Positions 8,960 to 17,755 are shown, counted from the first letter of the stretch. The stretch is DNA of 48,118 bases from Rhodobacterales bacterium (GCA_030540655.1 JAUNVT010000010.1:1-48118), one strand, 5' to 3'. Translations and numbers: made by a program. Notes: generated from the letters alone by a model not told the origin.

Positions 8960-10350
8960 TGGAGCCGGCTCTGATCGGCGAAATCCTCGCCGGGCTCATG
9001 TTCTTCGGGATCATCGGTTTTTTGCTGCTGGGCTTTCCGGTGGCGTTCACGCTGGCGGGCGTATCGCTGATGTTCGGGGCGGTCGGCTGGTTCTTCGGCG
9101 TGTTCGACCCTTCCAATTTCGGCGCGCTGCCGAACCGCTATATCGGCTTCATGACGAATGAGGTGCTGGTGGCGGTGCCGCTTTTCATCTTCATGGGGGT
9201 GATGCTGGAGCGCTCGCGCATTGCAGAACAGTTGCTGCTGACGATGGGCAAGCTGTTCGGCAACCTGCGCGGTGGCCTTGGGATCTCCGTGATCCTCGTG
9301 GGAGCGATGCTGGCGGCCTCTACCGGGGTTGTCGGGGCGACGGTGGTGACGATGGGTCTCATCTCGCTGCCTGCGATGCTGCGCGCGGGCTATGATCCCA
9401 AGCTGTCCACCGGAGTGATCTGCGCCTCGGGCACGCTGGGGCAGATCGTGCCGCCCTCGACCGTGCTGATCTTCATGGGTGACATGCTGTCGGGCATCAA
9501 CAGCCAGGTGCAGATGGCAAAGGGCAATTACGCGCCTGTTCCGGTTTCGGTGGGCGATCTTTTTGCCGGCGCGCTGCTGCCGGGGGTCCTGTTGGTGGGG
9601 CTTTATCTGGCCTATACCGTTTTCAAGGCGGTGACCGATCCCGCCTCCTGCCCCGCCACGCCGGTGCCTGCCGAGGAAAAGGGCGCTCTGCTGCGCGAGG
9701 TGTTTTCCGCGCTGATCCCGCCAATGCTGCTGATCCTTGCCGTTCTGGGATCGATCCTGGGCGGCATCGCCACCCCGACCGAGGCGGCATCGGTCGGCGC
9801 CGTGGGTGCGATGCTGTTGGCCGCGCTGCGCTGGCGGCTGTCCTTTGGCATCCTGCGCGAGACAGTGGTGGCAACGGCGACCATCACCGCAATGGTCTTT
9901 GTAGTGCTGATGGGAGCGTCAGTGTTTTCCATCGTGTTCCGCCTGATGGGCGGCGATACCCTTGTGCACGAATTCCTCAGCACACTGCCCGGCGGGACAC
10001 TGGCTGCCGTGGCGATGGTCATGGCGATCATGTTCCTTCTGGGGTTCATCCTCGACACGTTCGAAATCATCTTCATCGTCATCCCGATCACCGCGCCGGT
10101 GCTGCTGATGATGGATGTCAATCCCATCTGGCTGGGCGTTCTGGTCGGGGTAAACCTGCAGACATCCTTCCTGACGCCGCCCTTCGGTTTCGCGCTGTTC
10201 TACCTGCGCGGTGTCGCCCCTGCGGGCTTGCCCACCTCCGCCATCTATCGGGGCATCATTCCTTTCGTCGGCTTGCAGATATTGGCCATCGCAATATTGT
10301 TCGCCTTCCCGGGCATCGTCACCTGGCTTCCCGGACTGATTTCCGGATAG
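8959..10350 (+). CDS. dctM: TRAP transporter large permease (DctM family)
   Basis: A 463-residue polytopic inner-membrane protein, longer than the roughly 425 residues of classic DctM. Family features include ALPNRYIGFMTNEVLVAVPLFIFMG, ASGTLGQIVPPS and the C-terminal LQTSFLTPPFGFALFYLRG, the paired hairpin/TPP-type motifs that form the elevator transport domain. The PPFGFALFYL ending and greater length fit the branch often annotated mannitol/chloroaromatic or 2-oxo acid TRAP. Start ATG 8959 overlaps the dctQ stop by one base; the upstream in-frame extension lies within dctQ. Two G+C-rich hairpins follow the stop before convergent dctP. Confidence 0.92.
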   Translation: MEPALIGEILAGLMFFGIIGFLLLGFPVAFTLAGVSLMFGAVGWFFGVFDPSNFGALPNRYIGFMTNEVLVAVPLFIFMGVMLERSRIAEQLLLTMGKLFGNLRGGLGISVILVGAMLAASTGVVGATVVTMGLISLPAMLRAGYDPKLSTGVICASGTLGQIVPPSTVLIFMGDMLSGINSQVQMAKGNYAPVPVSVGDLFAGALLPGVLLVGLYLAYTVFKAVTDPASCPATPVPAEEKGALLREVFSALIPPMLLILAVLGSILGGIATPTEAASVGAVGAMLLAALRWRLSFGILRETVVATATITAMVFVVLMGASVFSIVFRLMGGDTLVHEFLSTLPGGTLAAVAMVMAIMFLLGFILDTFEIIFIVIPITAPVLLMMDVNPIWLGVLVGVNLQTSFLTPPFGFALFYLRGVAPAGLPTSAIYRGIIPFVGLQILAIAILFAFPGIVTWLPGLISG

Positions 10351-10382
10351 CAGGACCCGCCTTCGGGCCAAATGGTGTTGCT

Positions 10383-10443
10383 CCCGCCCTTGGCGGGCCT
10401 GAGTGTTGCCAGGGACGCACTCCCCGCCTTGAGCGGCGGGGAG
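10383..10443. terminator. Bidirectional terminator region between dctM and dctP
   Basis: Two inverted repeats lie in the 101-base convergent gap. CCCGCC (10383-10388) pairs with GGCGGG (10392-10397). CTCCCCGCC (10420-10428) pairs perfectly with GGCGGGGAG (10435-10443) across a 6-base loop. There is no long T tract, as is common in high-GC alphaproteobacteria. Confidence 0.6.
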
Positions 10444-10451
10444 AAGAACGC

Positions 10452-11564
10452 TCAGAGGTTCAGATATTTCTCGCGCGCCACCTGATAGGGTGTGTCCAGC
10501 TTTTCGGTGCGCGTACGCACCAGGCTCAGCGCCTCGGCAAAGCTTTCTGCCGTCTTCTGGACCAGCGCGTCACTGCTGCCGCGCAGTTCCTCGAACACCT
10601 CCTTGGAGGCTTTGGCTCCCGCCTCCATGATGTCATCGGGAAAGGCGCGCACGATCACGCCGTGATCGTCGACCAGCGTTTTCAGAGCCCGCGGATCGTT
10701 GGCGATGAAATCAGAGGATACCTGATCATATTCCGCCTGCGACACGTCGCGTATGATGGCCTGCAAATCATCGGGTAATGCCTGATATTTCGCCTTGTCG
10801 ACCACCAGTTCGGTGGCCAGACCGGCCTCGACAAAACTCGGCATATAGTAGTTCTTGGCGACCTGATAGAAGCCAAGGGCAAGATCGTTATAAGGTCCGA
10901 CGAATTCCGCCGCATCCAGCGTGCCTGATTGGAGCGCCTGAAAAATGTCGCCTGCGGCAAGGTTCGTCACGGTCGCACCCAGCTTTTCCCAGACCTGTCC
11001 GCCCAGACCCGGCGTACGGAATCGCTGGCCCTTGATATCGGCAAGGCTTTTCACCTCGCTCCGAAACCATCCCCCGGCCTGCGAGCCGGTGTTGCCGGAC
11101 AAGAACCCCTGCACGCCGAACTGGTCGTAAATTTCGTCCCAGATTTCCTGGCCGCCCATATACCGCACCCAAGCCGTCAGCTCGCCCGTCGTCATGCCAT
11201 AGGGAACGCCGGTAAAAAATGCGAGGGCGGGCGATTTGTTCTGCCAGTAATAGGCGGCGCCGTGGCTCATCTCGGCCGATCCGTCGATCACGGCGTCAAG
11301 GCTTTGCAGCGGCGGCACCAGTTCGCCCGCGGAATAGACCTGAACCGTCAGGCGCCCGCCCGAAGCGGCGGTGACGCGATCGGCCAGACGCTGCGCACCA
11401 ATGCCAAGGCCGGGGAAATTCTTGGGCCAGGTGGTGACCATGCGCCATGTGATATTGTCCTGCGCAATGGCCGGTGCGGCCAGTGCGGCCCCGGCTGTGC
11501 CAAATGCGCCTGCGCGGATGAATGATCGACGGTCCAAGATGGAAACTCCCTGTGCAACTGACAT
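10452..11564 (-). CDS. dctP: TRAP transporter solute-binding protein, Tat-exported (DctP/TakP type)
   Basis: A 370-residue periplasmic binding protein. A twin-arginine signal (LDRRSFIRAG, 10-19) and hydrophobic stretch end in APAIA|QD, with cleavage near residue 34. The mature start TWRMVTTWPKNFPGLGIGAQRLAD closely resembles TakP, the Rhodobacter 2-oxo-acid binding protein, and RFRTPG contains the conserved carboxylate-binding arginine. A 2-oxo acid or lactate-like substrate is therefore likely (inference). ATG 11564 gives nine residues before the twin arginines. A TTG at 11537 has a better SD (CAGGGAG, 8 bases away) and would start MDRRSF; both keep the signal. It is convergent with dctQM rather than co-linear, so binding protein and permease need separate promoters. 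Confidence 0.9.
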   Translation of the reverse strand: MSVAQGVSILDRRSFIRAGAFGTAGAALAAPAIAQDNITWRMVTTWPKNFPGLGIGAQRLADRVTAASGGRLTVQVYSAGELVPPLQSLDAVIDGSAEMSHGAAYYWQNKSPALAFFTGVPYGMTTGELTAWVRYMGGQEIWDEIYDQFGVQGFLSGNTGSQAGGWFRSEVKSLADIKGQRFRTPGLGGQVWEKLGATVTNLAAGDIFQALQSGTLDAAEFVGPYNDLALGFYQVAKNYYMPSFVEAGLATELVVDKAKYQALPDDLQAIIRDVSQAEYDQVSSDFIANDPRALKTLVDDHGVIVRAFPDDIMEAGAKASKEVFEELRGSSDALVQKTAESFAEALSLVRTRTEKLDTPYQVAREKYLNL

Positions 11565-11909
11565 CAGTTACCGGGCAGGACGTATGCCCCACACGGCATT
11601 CAGCGGGACAATAACCAGCCAAGGCCCAAACTGTCCAATGAAACATGGTTGTAGCGCTCGGGCGTCCTTGGCCATCCGCTTCGCCTTGCCCGCCCACCAG
11701 CAGCAGGGCGCCTCTGCGCAATGCCAACCTCGATTACGGGGAAACCGACGGCATCAGCATTTCGACATGTATCACTGCGGAAAGGGCGCGGTGTGATAGG
11801 ACGGCTTCAGTACTAACGCGGTATGGTAATGGGCGCGCCCACCATGGCCATGATATCCTGCGTCAGATCCTTAAGCCAATCGCATATTGGTCATCAGGCG
11901 CATCGGCAG

Positions 11910-11925
11910 GGTCAACCTGTTGACC
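11910..11925. promoter_or_regulatory. Operator-like dyad GGTCAA-N4-TTGACC
   Basis: A perfect 6-bp inverted repeat, GGTCAA and TTGACC with a CCTG spacer, lies about 345 bases upstream of dctP on the minus strand. GntR- and LysR-class regulators bind dyads of this size. It could also be a chance palindrome; no regulator gene is adjacent. Confidence 0.3.
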
Positions 11926-12138
11926 TGCGTGGTTCGGCTGTCGCTGGCGAAGGCGAGGCTTGGGGTTGTTACATCGTGCTTCACATCAACCTGATTGCCC
12001 GGTGCGATTGCGCTGGACTGCTGTTTCAGGAGGAGGCTCAGAGGCGGGAACCGGTTGCTCTGTTCGAGCGCGGTCCGTGCGGGCAACTCCTGTCCTGCGA
12101 TATCTGCACAGGCGCGGCCGCAGGGAAGGGAGGCTTGA

Positions 12139-12172
12139 TGCCGGGCCTGGCCCCTCGCGGGCCGGCCCGGCA
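12139..12172 (-). terminator. Long hairpin downstream of usp
   Basis: TGCCGGGCC (12139-12147) pairs with GGCCCGGCA (12164-12172), and inside it GGCCC pairs with GGGCC with one bulged base. This gives about a 14-bp stem starting 8 bases after the usp stop codon on the minus strand. It is the likely end of the permease-usp-usp transcript. No T run follows. Confidence 0.55.
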
Positions 12173-12179
12173 GCCGCTT

Positions 12180-12599
12180 TCAGCGTACCACCAGTACCGG
12201 GATCGGGCTGTGGCTGACCACTTCGGAGGTCTGGCTGCCCAGGAGCAGGCGGCTCATCCCGCGACGCCCGTGCGAGGCCATCACGATCAGATCGCAATGA
12301 CGCGATATCGCTGCGTCGACGATTGCCTCGGCTGCGCTTTCATTCACGGCCTGATGCGCCTGCACTTCAACTCCATACCTTTCGCCAGCAACCTTTGCCT
12401 CCCTCAATGCCTTTTCCGCCGTCTCGCGCTGTGCATTATTCCAGGAATCAAAGGTGGCCGCGCTTTGAAGCGGGTAGGGATAGCTGACGGTAATGACCGT
12501 CACCTTGGCGTCCGCATCCTTGGCAAGGCCAAGCGCATGGTCGACGCCCTTCATTGCCAGTTCTGATCCATCCGTGGAAACCAGGATATTCTTGTACAT
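12180..12599 (-). CDS. Universal stress protein A family
   Basis: A 139-residue single UspA domain. It begins MYKNILVSTDGSELA (the ATP-adenine pocket strand) and carries the ATP-phosphate motif SHGRRGMSRLLLGS near residue 110, followed by HSPIPVLVV, the usual C-terminus. It therefore probably binds ATP and dimerises in the cytoplasm. The SD is GGAGAA just upstream on the minus strand. It is last in a unit of permease, usp-like and usp. In Halomonas the Usp protein TeaD is encoded with, and tunes, the TRAP transporter TeaABC. A similar regulatory link to the APC permease or the nearby TRAP system is possible but unproven. Confidence 0.92.
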   Translation of the reverse strand: MYKNILVSTDGSELAMKGVDHALGLAKDADAKVTVITVSYPYPLQSAATFDSWNNAQRETAEKALREAKVAGERYGVEVQAHQAVNESAAEAIVDAAISRHCDLIVMASHGRRGMSRLLLGSQTSEVVSHSPIPVLVVR

Positions 12600-12657
12600 C
12601 GGTATTCTCCTTCTAGAGTGTCAGGCCGTGCCGACACATGACAGGGGGTTTGGCAGC

Positions 12658-13203
12658 TCAGTGTTTGGCGCTGGCGATGGCCGGGCGCTTGCCCGTCTTG
12701 CGGACGGGTCTGGCAGGCCTGTCGCCGGACCGGACCAGATGCACGGGTACGTCCAGACGGGACAATACGCGGTATGGTTCCTGGCTCCACATCGTGTTGC
12801 GAAAAAACCATGAGCGCCGGATGTCCGCACCCATGATCACGGCATCGCAACCACGCTGCCGCACTTGTTTTTCAATGCTTTTGGACGGGTGGCGGGTGGT
12901 CACGATATGACCATCCGCCTTGATTCCCGCGTTTTCCAGCCGGTTCAGGGCAGAGAACATGATCTCCTTCTGAACGTCCATTTCAGCCTTGCTGGGCCGA
13001 AGGCCGGGGTTGGGCAGGCCGAAACTGGTGCCCCAGAGGCGCGCCACGGTCAGCACCGTGATGTGCCCGCCATCGGCATGATACATGTCCATGGCAAGAT
13101 CGATCACATCATCGCTGATGGGCCGACCTTCTGAGGCGATCAGAATATTGCGCACAGGCCCGGAATTGCTCTGATCTGCGCGTCTGAACAGTTTTCGGAT
13201 CAT
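12658..13203 (-). CDS. Universal stress protein-like, degenerate ATP site
   Basis: A 181-residue UspA-fold protein: VRNILIASEGRPISDDVIDLAM for strand 1, CDAVIMGAD for strand 4, and LDVPVHLV at the end of the domain. Where ATP-binding Usp proteins have the glycine-rich G-x2-G-x9-GS loop, this one reads GADIRRSWFFRNTMW, so it probably does not bind ATP in the standard way. A basic tail of about 20 residues (PVRKTGKRPAIASAKH) follows. It lies between the permease (13 bases upstream) and the canonical usp. It may act as a non-ATP partner of the latter or sense another ligand; both are inference. Confidence 0.82.
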   Translation of the reverse strand: MIRKLFRRADQSNSGPVRNILIASEGRPISDDVIDLAMDMYHADGGHITVLTVARLWGTSFGLPNPGLRPSKAEMDVQKEIMFSALNRLENAGIKADGHIVTTRHPSKSIEKQVRQRGCDAVIMGADIRRSWFFRNTMWSQEPYRVLSRLDVPVHLVRSGDRPARPVRKTGKRPAIASAKH

Positions 13204-13216
13204 CCTGCCCGCTCCC

Positions 13217-14713
13217 TTATTTCGCCATCGCGGTTACCGTACCGTCGCGACGATCCTCGTACTGCCGATACCAATAGAGCGGCAGATACATGAAGATCGC
13301 AGCCACCCCGAGGAAGTAATACGTCGCCTGACCCCCAATATACGAATATATGATGCCCCCGGCCAGCCATACAAAGAAGTAGAGCGCGGCAAGCATCAGG
13401 GCGATATACTTGAAATACTCGGGCAGTCTGAAGGGACGCGGCAGGTTGGGCCGGTCATTGCGCAGCATGTAATAGGCGATCAGAACCGGAACGAACGACC
13501 CCAGATAGCCCACGTTCGAGAAGGAATAGATCTCGATCGCGCCGCCCATGAAGGCGATGCAAAGGCTGGCAATCACGTTGGTCATCATTGCGAGATCGGG
13601 CACGTGGTTCTTGTTCAGATGCTGGTAGAACTTGGGAAATTGCCCGTCCAGCGACATCTGGTAGAGCGACCGGGAGCAGCCCATCAGCGAATTCAGTGCC
13701 GACAGGACCAGCGCGATGATCAGCATGATCGCCATCATCCATTCCATCAGCTTGCCTGCGACACCGGGGAAGATGCTGCTGGCGAAGGTCACGAACATCG
13801 TCTTCGGATCGACGAGTTCGGGGTTGGACAAGGCGGTCCCGCCCAGAACAACGACAAAGGAAATCGGCAGCATGGTGTAGACGAAGACGCCATAGCCACC
13901 TTCCAGTGTCATCGCGATCTTGGCATCGCGGCCGGGGTTCTTGCATTCGCCGATATAGCAGGCCGCGGCCTCATAGGCGATGACGGTCCACAAAAGCGGG
14001 AACGCGTAGGCGATATACATGATCCAGGCCGGATATCCGTCAATGGGTGACCAGAAGCTGCTGCCATCCAGCTGCGGGAAGCCGCGGATCTGGCTCCAGT
14101 CGGCGGCGCCGAGGTTGAAGACGAAACCGATGGACAGGAATGTCAGCGGAATCATCGACAGGACCGCAAGGATGGTCGCCATCGACGTGCCGAAGCGGAT
14201 GCCCAGGTAGGCCGGGATCGACAAGAGAAGGATCCCCAGCGCCGTGATCGCCAGTGTCCAGTAGGGAATGAATGTGCTGATCGGGGTGATGCCCGACGCC
14301 GTGTCCAGCCCGAAAAGATGCGTGATGTAGAAGGACGCAAGGATCATGTTGAGCGGCGCCACCGGCATCCAGCCGACCCAGTACATCCAGGCGGTCACAC
14401 CGTTGACATGGGGCGCGAGGCGCGGAAAACGGTTCTTGTAGGCGGGATAGGCGTAGGAGGGCGATCCTCCGGTGCGGCCCGGCATCATGGCCGAAAGTTC
14501 GGCCAGCAGCAGGCACAGCAAAACGCCGGTCAGTGTAAAGAATGTGATGAAGGGGATATACGAGGCCCCGAACACCGTCAGGAATGCAGGCGCTGCGCCG
14601 GTAACCAGGATGGTGCCCGCCAGACCGATGACAAAGGCGCCCCACCAGTTTGTACCGGTCTGGAGATTGCCCTGCTCATAGTCGAGGGTATCTGTCGTGT
14701 CATGAACGCTCAT
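13217..14713 (-). CDS. APC-superfamily amino acid permease
   Basis: A 498-residue inner-membrane protein with about twelve hydrophobic segments. The first reads WWGAFVIGLAGTILVTGAAP, the APC helix-1 region with the unwound G-x-G stretch that binds the amino group. Helix 2-3 has LLAELSAMMPGRTGGSPSYAYPAY, the signature of amino acid/polyamine permeases. Substrate unknown. The start ATG has GAGGT upstream, which itself sits at the end of a short leader ORF ending 4 bases before this start. Two Usp-family genes follow closely, so uptake may be tied to energy or stress status. Base composition is normal for the window. Confidence 0.9.
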   Translation of the reverse strand: MSVHDTTDTLDYEQGNLQTGTNWWGAFVIGLAGTILVTGAAPAFLTVFGASYIPFITFFTLTGVLLCLLLAELSAMMPGRTGGSPSYAYPAYKNRFPRLAPHVNGVTAWMYWVGWMPVAPLNMILASFYITHLFGLDTASGITPISTFIPYWTLAITALGILLLSIPAYLGIRFGTSMATILAVLSMIPLTFLSIGFVFNLGAADWSQIRGFPQLDGSSFWSPIDGYPAWIMYIAYAFPLLWTVIAYEAAACYIGECKNPGRDAKIAMTLEGGYGVFVYTMLPISFVVVLGGTALSNPELVDPKTMFVTFASSIFPGVAGKLMEWMMAIMLIIALVLSALNSLMGCSRSLYQMSLDGQFPKFYQHLNKNHVPDLAMMTNVIASLCIAFMGGAIEIYSFSNVGYLGSFVPVLIAYYMLRNDRPNLPRPFRLPEYFKYIALMLAALYFFVWLAGGIIYSYIGGQATYYFLGVAAIFMYLPLYWYRQYEDRRDGTVTAMAK

Positions 14714-14717
14714 CGGG

Positions 14718-14810
14718 TCATACCTCGTTTGGATATGGATGATGTTTGAGTGCGCGCGACTCAGTATTAACCATGTTGGTCAGCGCGGCATGCAATCTTG
14801 TGTGGGTCAT
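14718..14810 (-). CDS. Possible 30-residue leader peptide upstream of the permease
   Basis: An ATG at 14810 is preceded at 4 bases by a very strong SD (GGGAGGG) in an AT-rich stretch. It opens a 30-codon frame (starting MTHTRLHAAL, ending HHPYPNEV) that stops at 14718, 4 bases before the permease ATG. The permease SD (GAGGT) lies in its last codons. This spacing is typical of translational coupling or a leader peptide. It has four histidines among 30 residues, including a pair. No homologue is known to me and the product may be regulatory only. Confidence 0.45.
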   Translation of the reverse strand: MTHTRLHAALTNMVNTESRALKHHPYPNEV

Positions 14811-15256
14811 TGATCCCTCCCTTTTTATTATTGATAAGAATATGATCCGTGTTCTTCCGACGAGATATCTGCCGAATGGCGTCAGGTATATGCGGCCCGG
14901 CCATTGTCCTTTCCCTTAAGGAAAATATTCTTTAGCGCAGGAAACCACCGTCTCGCGCGAATTGTCAAGCTTTTTGAATTAACCGTGAGGAAAGGTTACG
15001 CTGACTGAATGCCCTTGCAGAAGGGCGCATGGCAGGATCTGCAAATTTCTTTACGTTCGAGAAATGTGAAGGAAAGTGAATTGCGACCTCGTCTCTCTCC
15101 CGGTGCCGATCCGGATCTGCGTTCCCTTTGGCGCTCTTGGGCAATATCCCGCCACGCGCCGCCGAACGCTGCTTCCATATCAGGCCGCATCGCAGCGGCA
15201 GTTGCAGTCTGGCGGCGCGGCTTCCATATAGTTCCAAACATCCAAGGAGCGACCAG
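14811..15256. promoter_or_regulatory. Divergent regulatory gap, permease / hslVU
   Basis: About 450 bases without a convincing gene. Leftward, TTGACA on the minus strand near 14965 could serve the permease unit. A perfect small hairpin, GCCCTT-GCAG-AAGGGC, is at 15011-15026. Rightward, TTCCATAT occurs twice (about 15174 and 15231), the second about 25 bases before hslV. CCATAT-like -10 elements are used by alphaproteobacterial RpoH (sigma-32), which would suit hslVU, but I cannot find a strong CTTGAA -35. Confidence 0.35.
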
Positions 15257-15814
15257 ATGGCAAACGAGCAATTTCCCGGATGGCATGGCACCACGATCAT
15301 CGGCGTGCGCAAGGGCGGCGAGGTGGTGATTGCGGGCGACGGGCAGGTGAGCCTTGGCCAGACCGTGATCAAGGGGACGGCCCGCAAGGTACGCCGCCTC
15401 AGCCCCGGCGGATTTGATGTGGTCGCAGGATTTGCCGGCTCCACCGCAGATGCCTTTACCCTGCTGGAACGGCTGGAGTCCAAGCTGGAGGCGACCCCGG
15501 GCCAGCTTCAGCGCGCCAGCGTGGAACTGGCCAAGGACTGGCGCACCGATAAATATCTGCAAAAGCTGGAGGCGATGCTGATTGTCACCGACGGGGCCGA
15601 GCTTTACGTCATCACCGGCGCAGGCGACGTGCTGGAGCCGGAACATGACGTGACCGCCATCGGATCGGGGGGTAACTATGCCTTGGCCGCAGCACGCGGC
15701 ATGATGGATACCGACCGGACCGCCGAAGAGATCGCCCGCGCCGCCATGGCAATCGCCGCCGATATCTGCGTCTACACCAACGGCAACCTGACGATCGAGA
15801 AGATCGCGAAATAA
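15257..15814 (+). CDS. hslV: ATP-dependent protease proteolytic subunit HslV
   Basis: A 185-residue threonine peptidase, the normal length. After removal of [11 protein letters not shown] the catalytic threonine T12 becomes the N-terminus ([10 protein letters not shown]). [13 protein letters not shown] and the [16 protein letters not shown] block are family signatures. It forms a double hexamer capped by HslU hexamers and degrades unfolded or regulatory proteins. ATG 15257 has AAGGAG at 15244-15249; upstream in-frame codons do not resemble the family. It is followed by hslU after 18 bases. Confidence 0.98.
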   Translation: MANEQFPGWHGTTIIGVRKGGEVVIAGDGQVSLGQTVIKGTARKVRRLSPGGFDVVAGFAGSTADAFTLLERLESKLEATPGQLQRASVELAKDWRTDKYLQKLEAMLIVTDGAELYVITGAGDVLEPEHDVTAIGSGGNYALAAARGMMDTDRTAEEIARAAMAIAADICVYTNGNLTIEKIAK

Positions 15815-15832
15815 GCCGCTGAAAGGAGCCCC

Positions 15833-17140
15833 ATGACCGACCTTACCCCCCGCGAGATCGTCAGCGAACTTGACCGCTTCATCATTGGCCAGCAGGAAGC
15901 GAAACGTGCTGTTGCCGTCGCCCTGCGCAGCCGGTGGCGCCGCCGCCAGTTGTCCGACGATTTGCGCGATGAAATCTACCCGAAGAACATCCTGATGATC
16001 GGGCCCACAGGCGTCGGTAAAACGGAAATCAGCCGCCGGCTGGCGAAACTGGCGCGCGCTCCCTTCATCAAGGTCGAGGCGACGAAATTTACCGAAGTCG
16101 GCTATGTCGGACGCGACGTGGAGCAGATTGTCCGCGATCTGGTCGAATCCTCAATCACGATGATCCGCGAGCAGATGCGGGAGGATGTCGCTGCCTCTGC
16201 CCGTACTGCGGCCGAGGAACGCGTGATCACCGCCATTGCCGGCGAAGATGCTCGCGGGGGCACGCGCGACCTGTTTCGCAAGAAGTTGAAATCGGGCGAG
16301 CTGGACGACACGGTGATTGAGCTGGAGGTGGCCGATAATTCCAGCCCGCTGGGCATGATGGACATTCCCGGCCAGCCGGGCGGGCAGATGGGGATGATGA
16401 ATCTTGGCGATATCTTTGGCAAGGCCTTCGGCGGGCGCAAGGTGAAGCGCAAGATGACCGTCGCCGACAGTTATGACATTCTGATCGGGGAAGAAGCCGA
16501 CAAGCTGCTGGATGACGAGACGGTCAACCGCGCCGCGCTGGATGCGGTGGAACAGAATGGCATCGTCTTTCTGGACGAGATCGACAAGGTATGCGCCCGC
16601 AGCGACGCGCGCGGTGGCGATGTCAGCCGCGAAGGCGTGCAGCGCGATCTGCTGCCGCTGATCGAGGGCACGAATGTCAGCACCAAATACGGCAGCGTCA
16701 AGACGGACCATATCCTTTTTATCGCATCGGGGGCGTTCCATATCGCCAAGCCGTCGGATCTGCTGCCCGAATTGCAGGGCCGCCTGCCGATCCGCGTGGA
16801 GTTGCGCGCATTGACCGAAGCAGATTTCGTGCGCATTCTGACCGAAACCGACAACGCCCTGACGCGGCAATACACGGCGCTGATGCAGACCGAAGATGTT
16901 GCGATCACCTTCACCGAGGACGGGATTGCCGCCCTTGCCCATATTGCCGCCGAAGTGAATGCCTCGGTCGAAAACATCGGCGCGCGGAGGCTTTATACGG
17001 TGATGGAACGGGTATTCGAGGAGCTCAGCTTCAATGCGCCTGAACGCGGCGGTGTTGAGGTGACGGTTGACCGTGCATTTGTCGATGAAAATCTTGGCGA
17101 ACTGGCCAAATCCACCGATCTGAGCCGCTACGTGCTGTAA
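15833..17140 (+). CDS. hslU: HslU unfoldase ATPase subunit
   Basis: A 435-residue AAA+ Clp/Hsp100 ATPase. Walker A is GPTGVGKTE (57-65), Walker B is VFLDEIDK, and sensor-2 is in [12 protein letters not shown]. An I-domain is inserted between Walker A and B. The C-terminus DLSRYVL is the tail that docks into HslV pockets. It unfolds substrates and feeds them to HslV. The SD is AAAGGAG with good spacing. A G+C-rich hairpin follows, shared with the convergent smr gene. Confidence 0.98.
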   Translation: MTDLTPREIVSELDRFIIGQQEAKRAVAVALRSRWRRRQLSDDLRDEIYPKNILMIGPTGVGKTEISRRLAKLARAPFIKVEATKFTEVGYVGRDVEQIVRDLVESSITMIREQMREDVAASARTAAEERVITAIAGEDARGGTRDLFRKKLKSGELDDTVIELEVADNSSPLGMMDIPGQPGGQMGMMNLGDIFGKAFGGRKVKRKMTVADSYDILIGEEADKLLDDETVNRAALDAVEQNGIVFLDEIDKVCARSDARGGDVSREGVQRDLLPLIEGTNVSTKYGSVKTDHILFIASGAFHIAKPSDLLPELQGRLPIRVELRALTEADFVRILTETDNALTRQYTALMQTEDVAITFTEDGIAALAHIAAEVNASVENIGARRLYTVMERVFEELSFNAPERGGVEVTVDRAFVDENLGELAKSTDLSRYVL

Positions 17141-17146
17141 CCGGAT

Positions 17147-17174
17147 CCGGCGCGCCCGTCAGCGGGGGCGCCGG
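17147..17174. terminator. Hairpin between convergent hslU and smr
   Basis: CCGGCGC (17147-17153) pairs with GCGCCGG (17168-17174). Three further G:C pairs follow one mismatch. The right arm covers the last codons of smr, so the terminator overlaps coding sequence in an 18-base gap. Confidence 0.45.
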
Positions 17175-17755
17175 AGATAAACGTAATAGGCCCCGCCGCC
17201 GCCGTGGCGGTTATGGGCATTCGTGACCTGCATCACCAGACCGGAGAGCGGCGGAATGCTGAGCCAATGCGGCACGTTGTGACGCAGGACGCCCTGACGG
17301 ACCGGCATGGGTCCGTCCTCGTCGCTGCGCTTGCCCTTGCCGGTGATGACCAGAACCAACCGCTTTCCCTGGCCATGGGCACGAAAGATGAAACCTTGCA
17401 GCGCCCCATGCGCGCGGTCCACTGTCATTCCATGAAGGTCGATGCGTGCCTCAGGCGCCAGCTTGCCCCGTTTCAGCTTGCCAAAGGCCTTGCGGTCCAT
17501 GTTTAGGGGCATCGCCGCCATCCGGTCTGTCAGCCCCGGTAATACATCATGCGCAGGCCCGCTGCGCGGCCCGCCCTGTCCCAGCGCAAAGGGCATCAGG
17601 GGTTGCTGTGCCTTTGGCGGCGGCGTCGCCGTGCGGGCAGCGGGTTGCTGCGCGGATTTAGGACGTGACGGCGCAGGGCCAAGCGGCGTCGCCGTGCGGG
17701 CAACCTGATGCCACAGATCCAGTTCTTCTGGATGCAGCCGCCGCCGCCGCATCAC
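17159..17755 (-). CDS. Smr-domain protein
   Basis: A 198-residue protein. The N-terminal 100 residues are proline/alanine-rich and low complexity (two ARTATP repeats). The C-terminal part is a Smr domain: IDLHGMT (105-111), VITGKG (137-142) and the HGGGGAYYVYLRR end. Bacterial stand-alone Smr proteins are linked to nuclease activity on nucleic acids and, recently, to rescue of collided ribosomes. The role here is not established. It is downstream of the Tim44-like gene on the minus strand after 88 bases containing a CGTGGC-CCTT-GCCACG hairpin (17758-17773). Confidence 0.92.
   Translation of the reverse strand: MMRRRRLHPEELDLWHQVARTATPLGPAPSRPKSAQQPAARTATPPPKAQQPLMPFALGQGGPRSGPAHDVLPGLTDRMAAMPLNMDRKAFGKLKRGKLAPEARIDLHGMTVDRAHGALQGFIFRAHGQGKRLVLVITGKGKRSDEDGPMPVRQGVLRHNVPHWLSIPPLSGLVMQVTNAHNRHGGGGAYYVYLRRPR

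Larger units (their letters stand above)
11565..12179. other. Gene-poor gap between dctP and usp
   Basis: About 600 bases with no recognisable gene. On the minus strand a frame of about 70-80 codons (stop near 11871) looks protein-like (RFPPLSLLLKQQ, PMRLMTNMRLA) but lacks an SD and matches no family I know; it may be a gene remnant. The gap also holds the dyad at 11910 and the long hairpin at 12139. A possible dctP promoter, TTGGAC with TTATTG 18 bases on, lies near 11600-11630 on the minus strand. Confidence 0.4.

Noticed and set aside
14764..14772. TTAACCAT CtrA-like half-site upstream of the permease
   Set aside because: A single half-site inside the leader ORF without a partner at the right spacing; likely chance.
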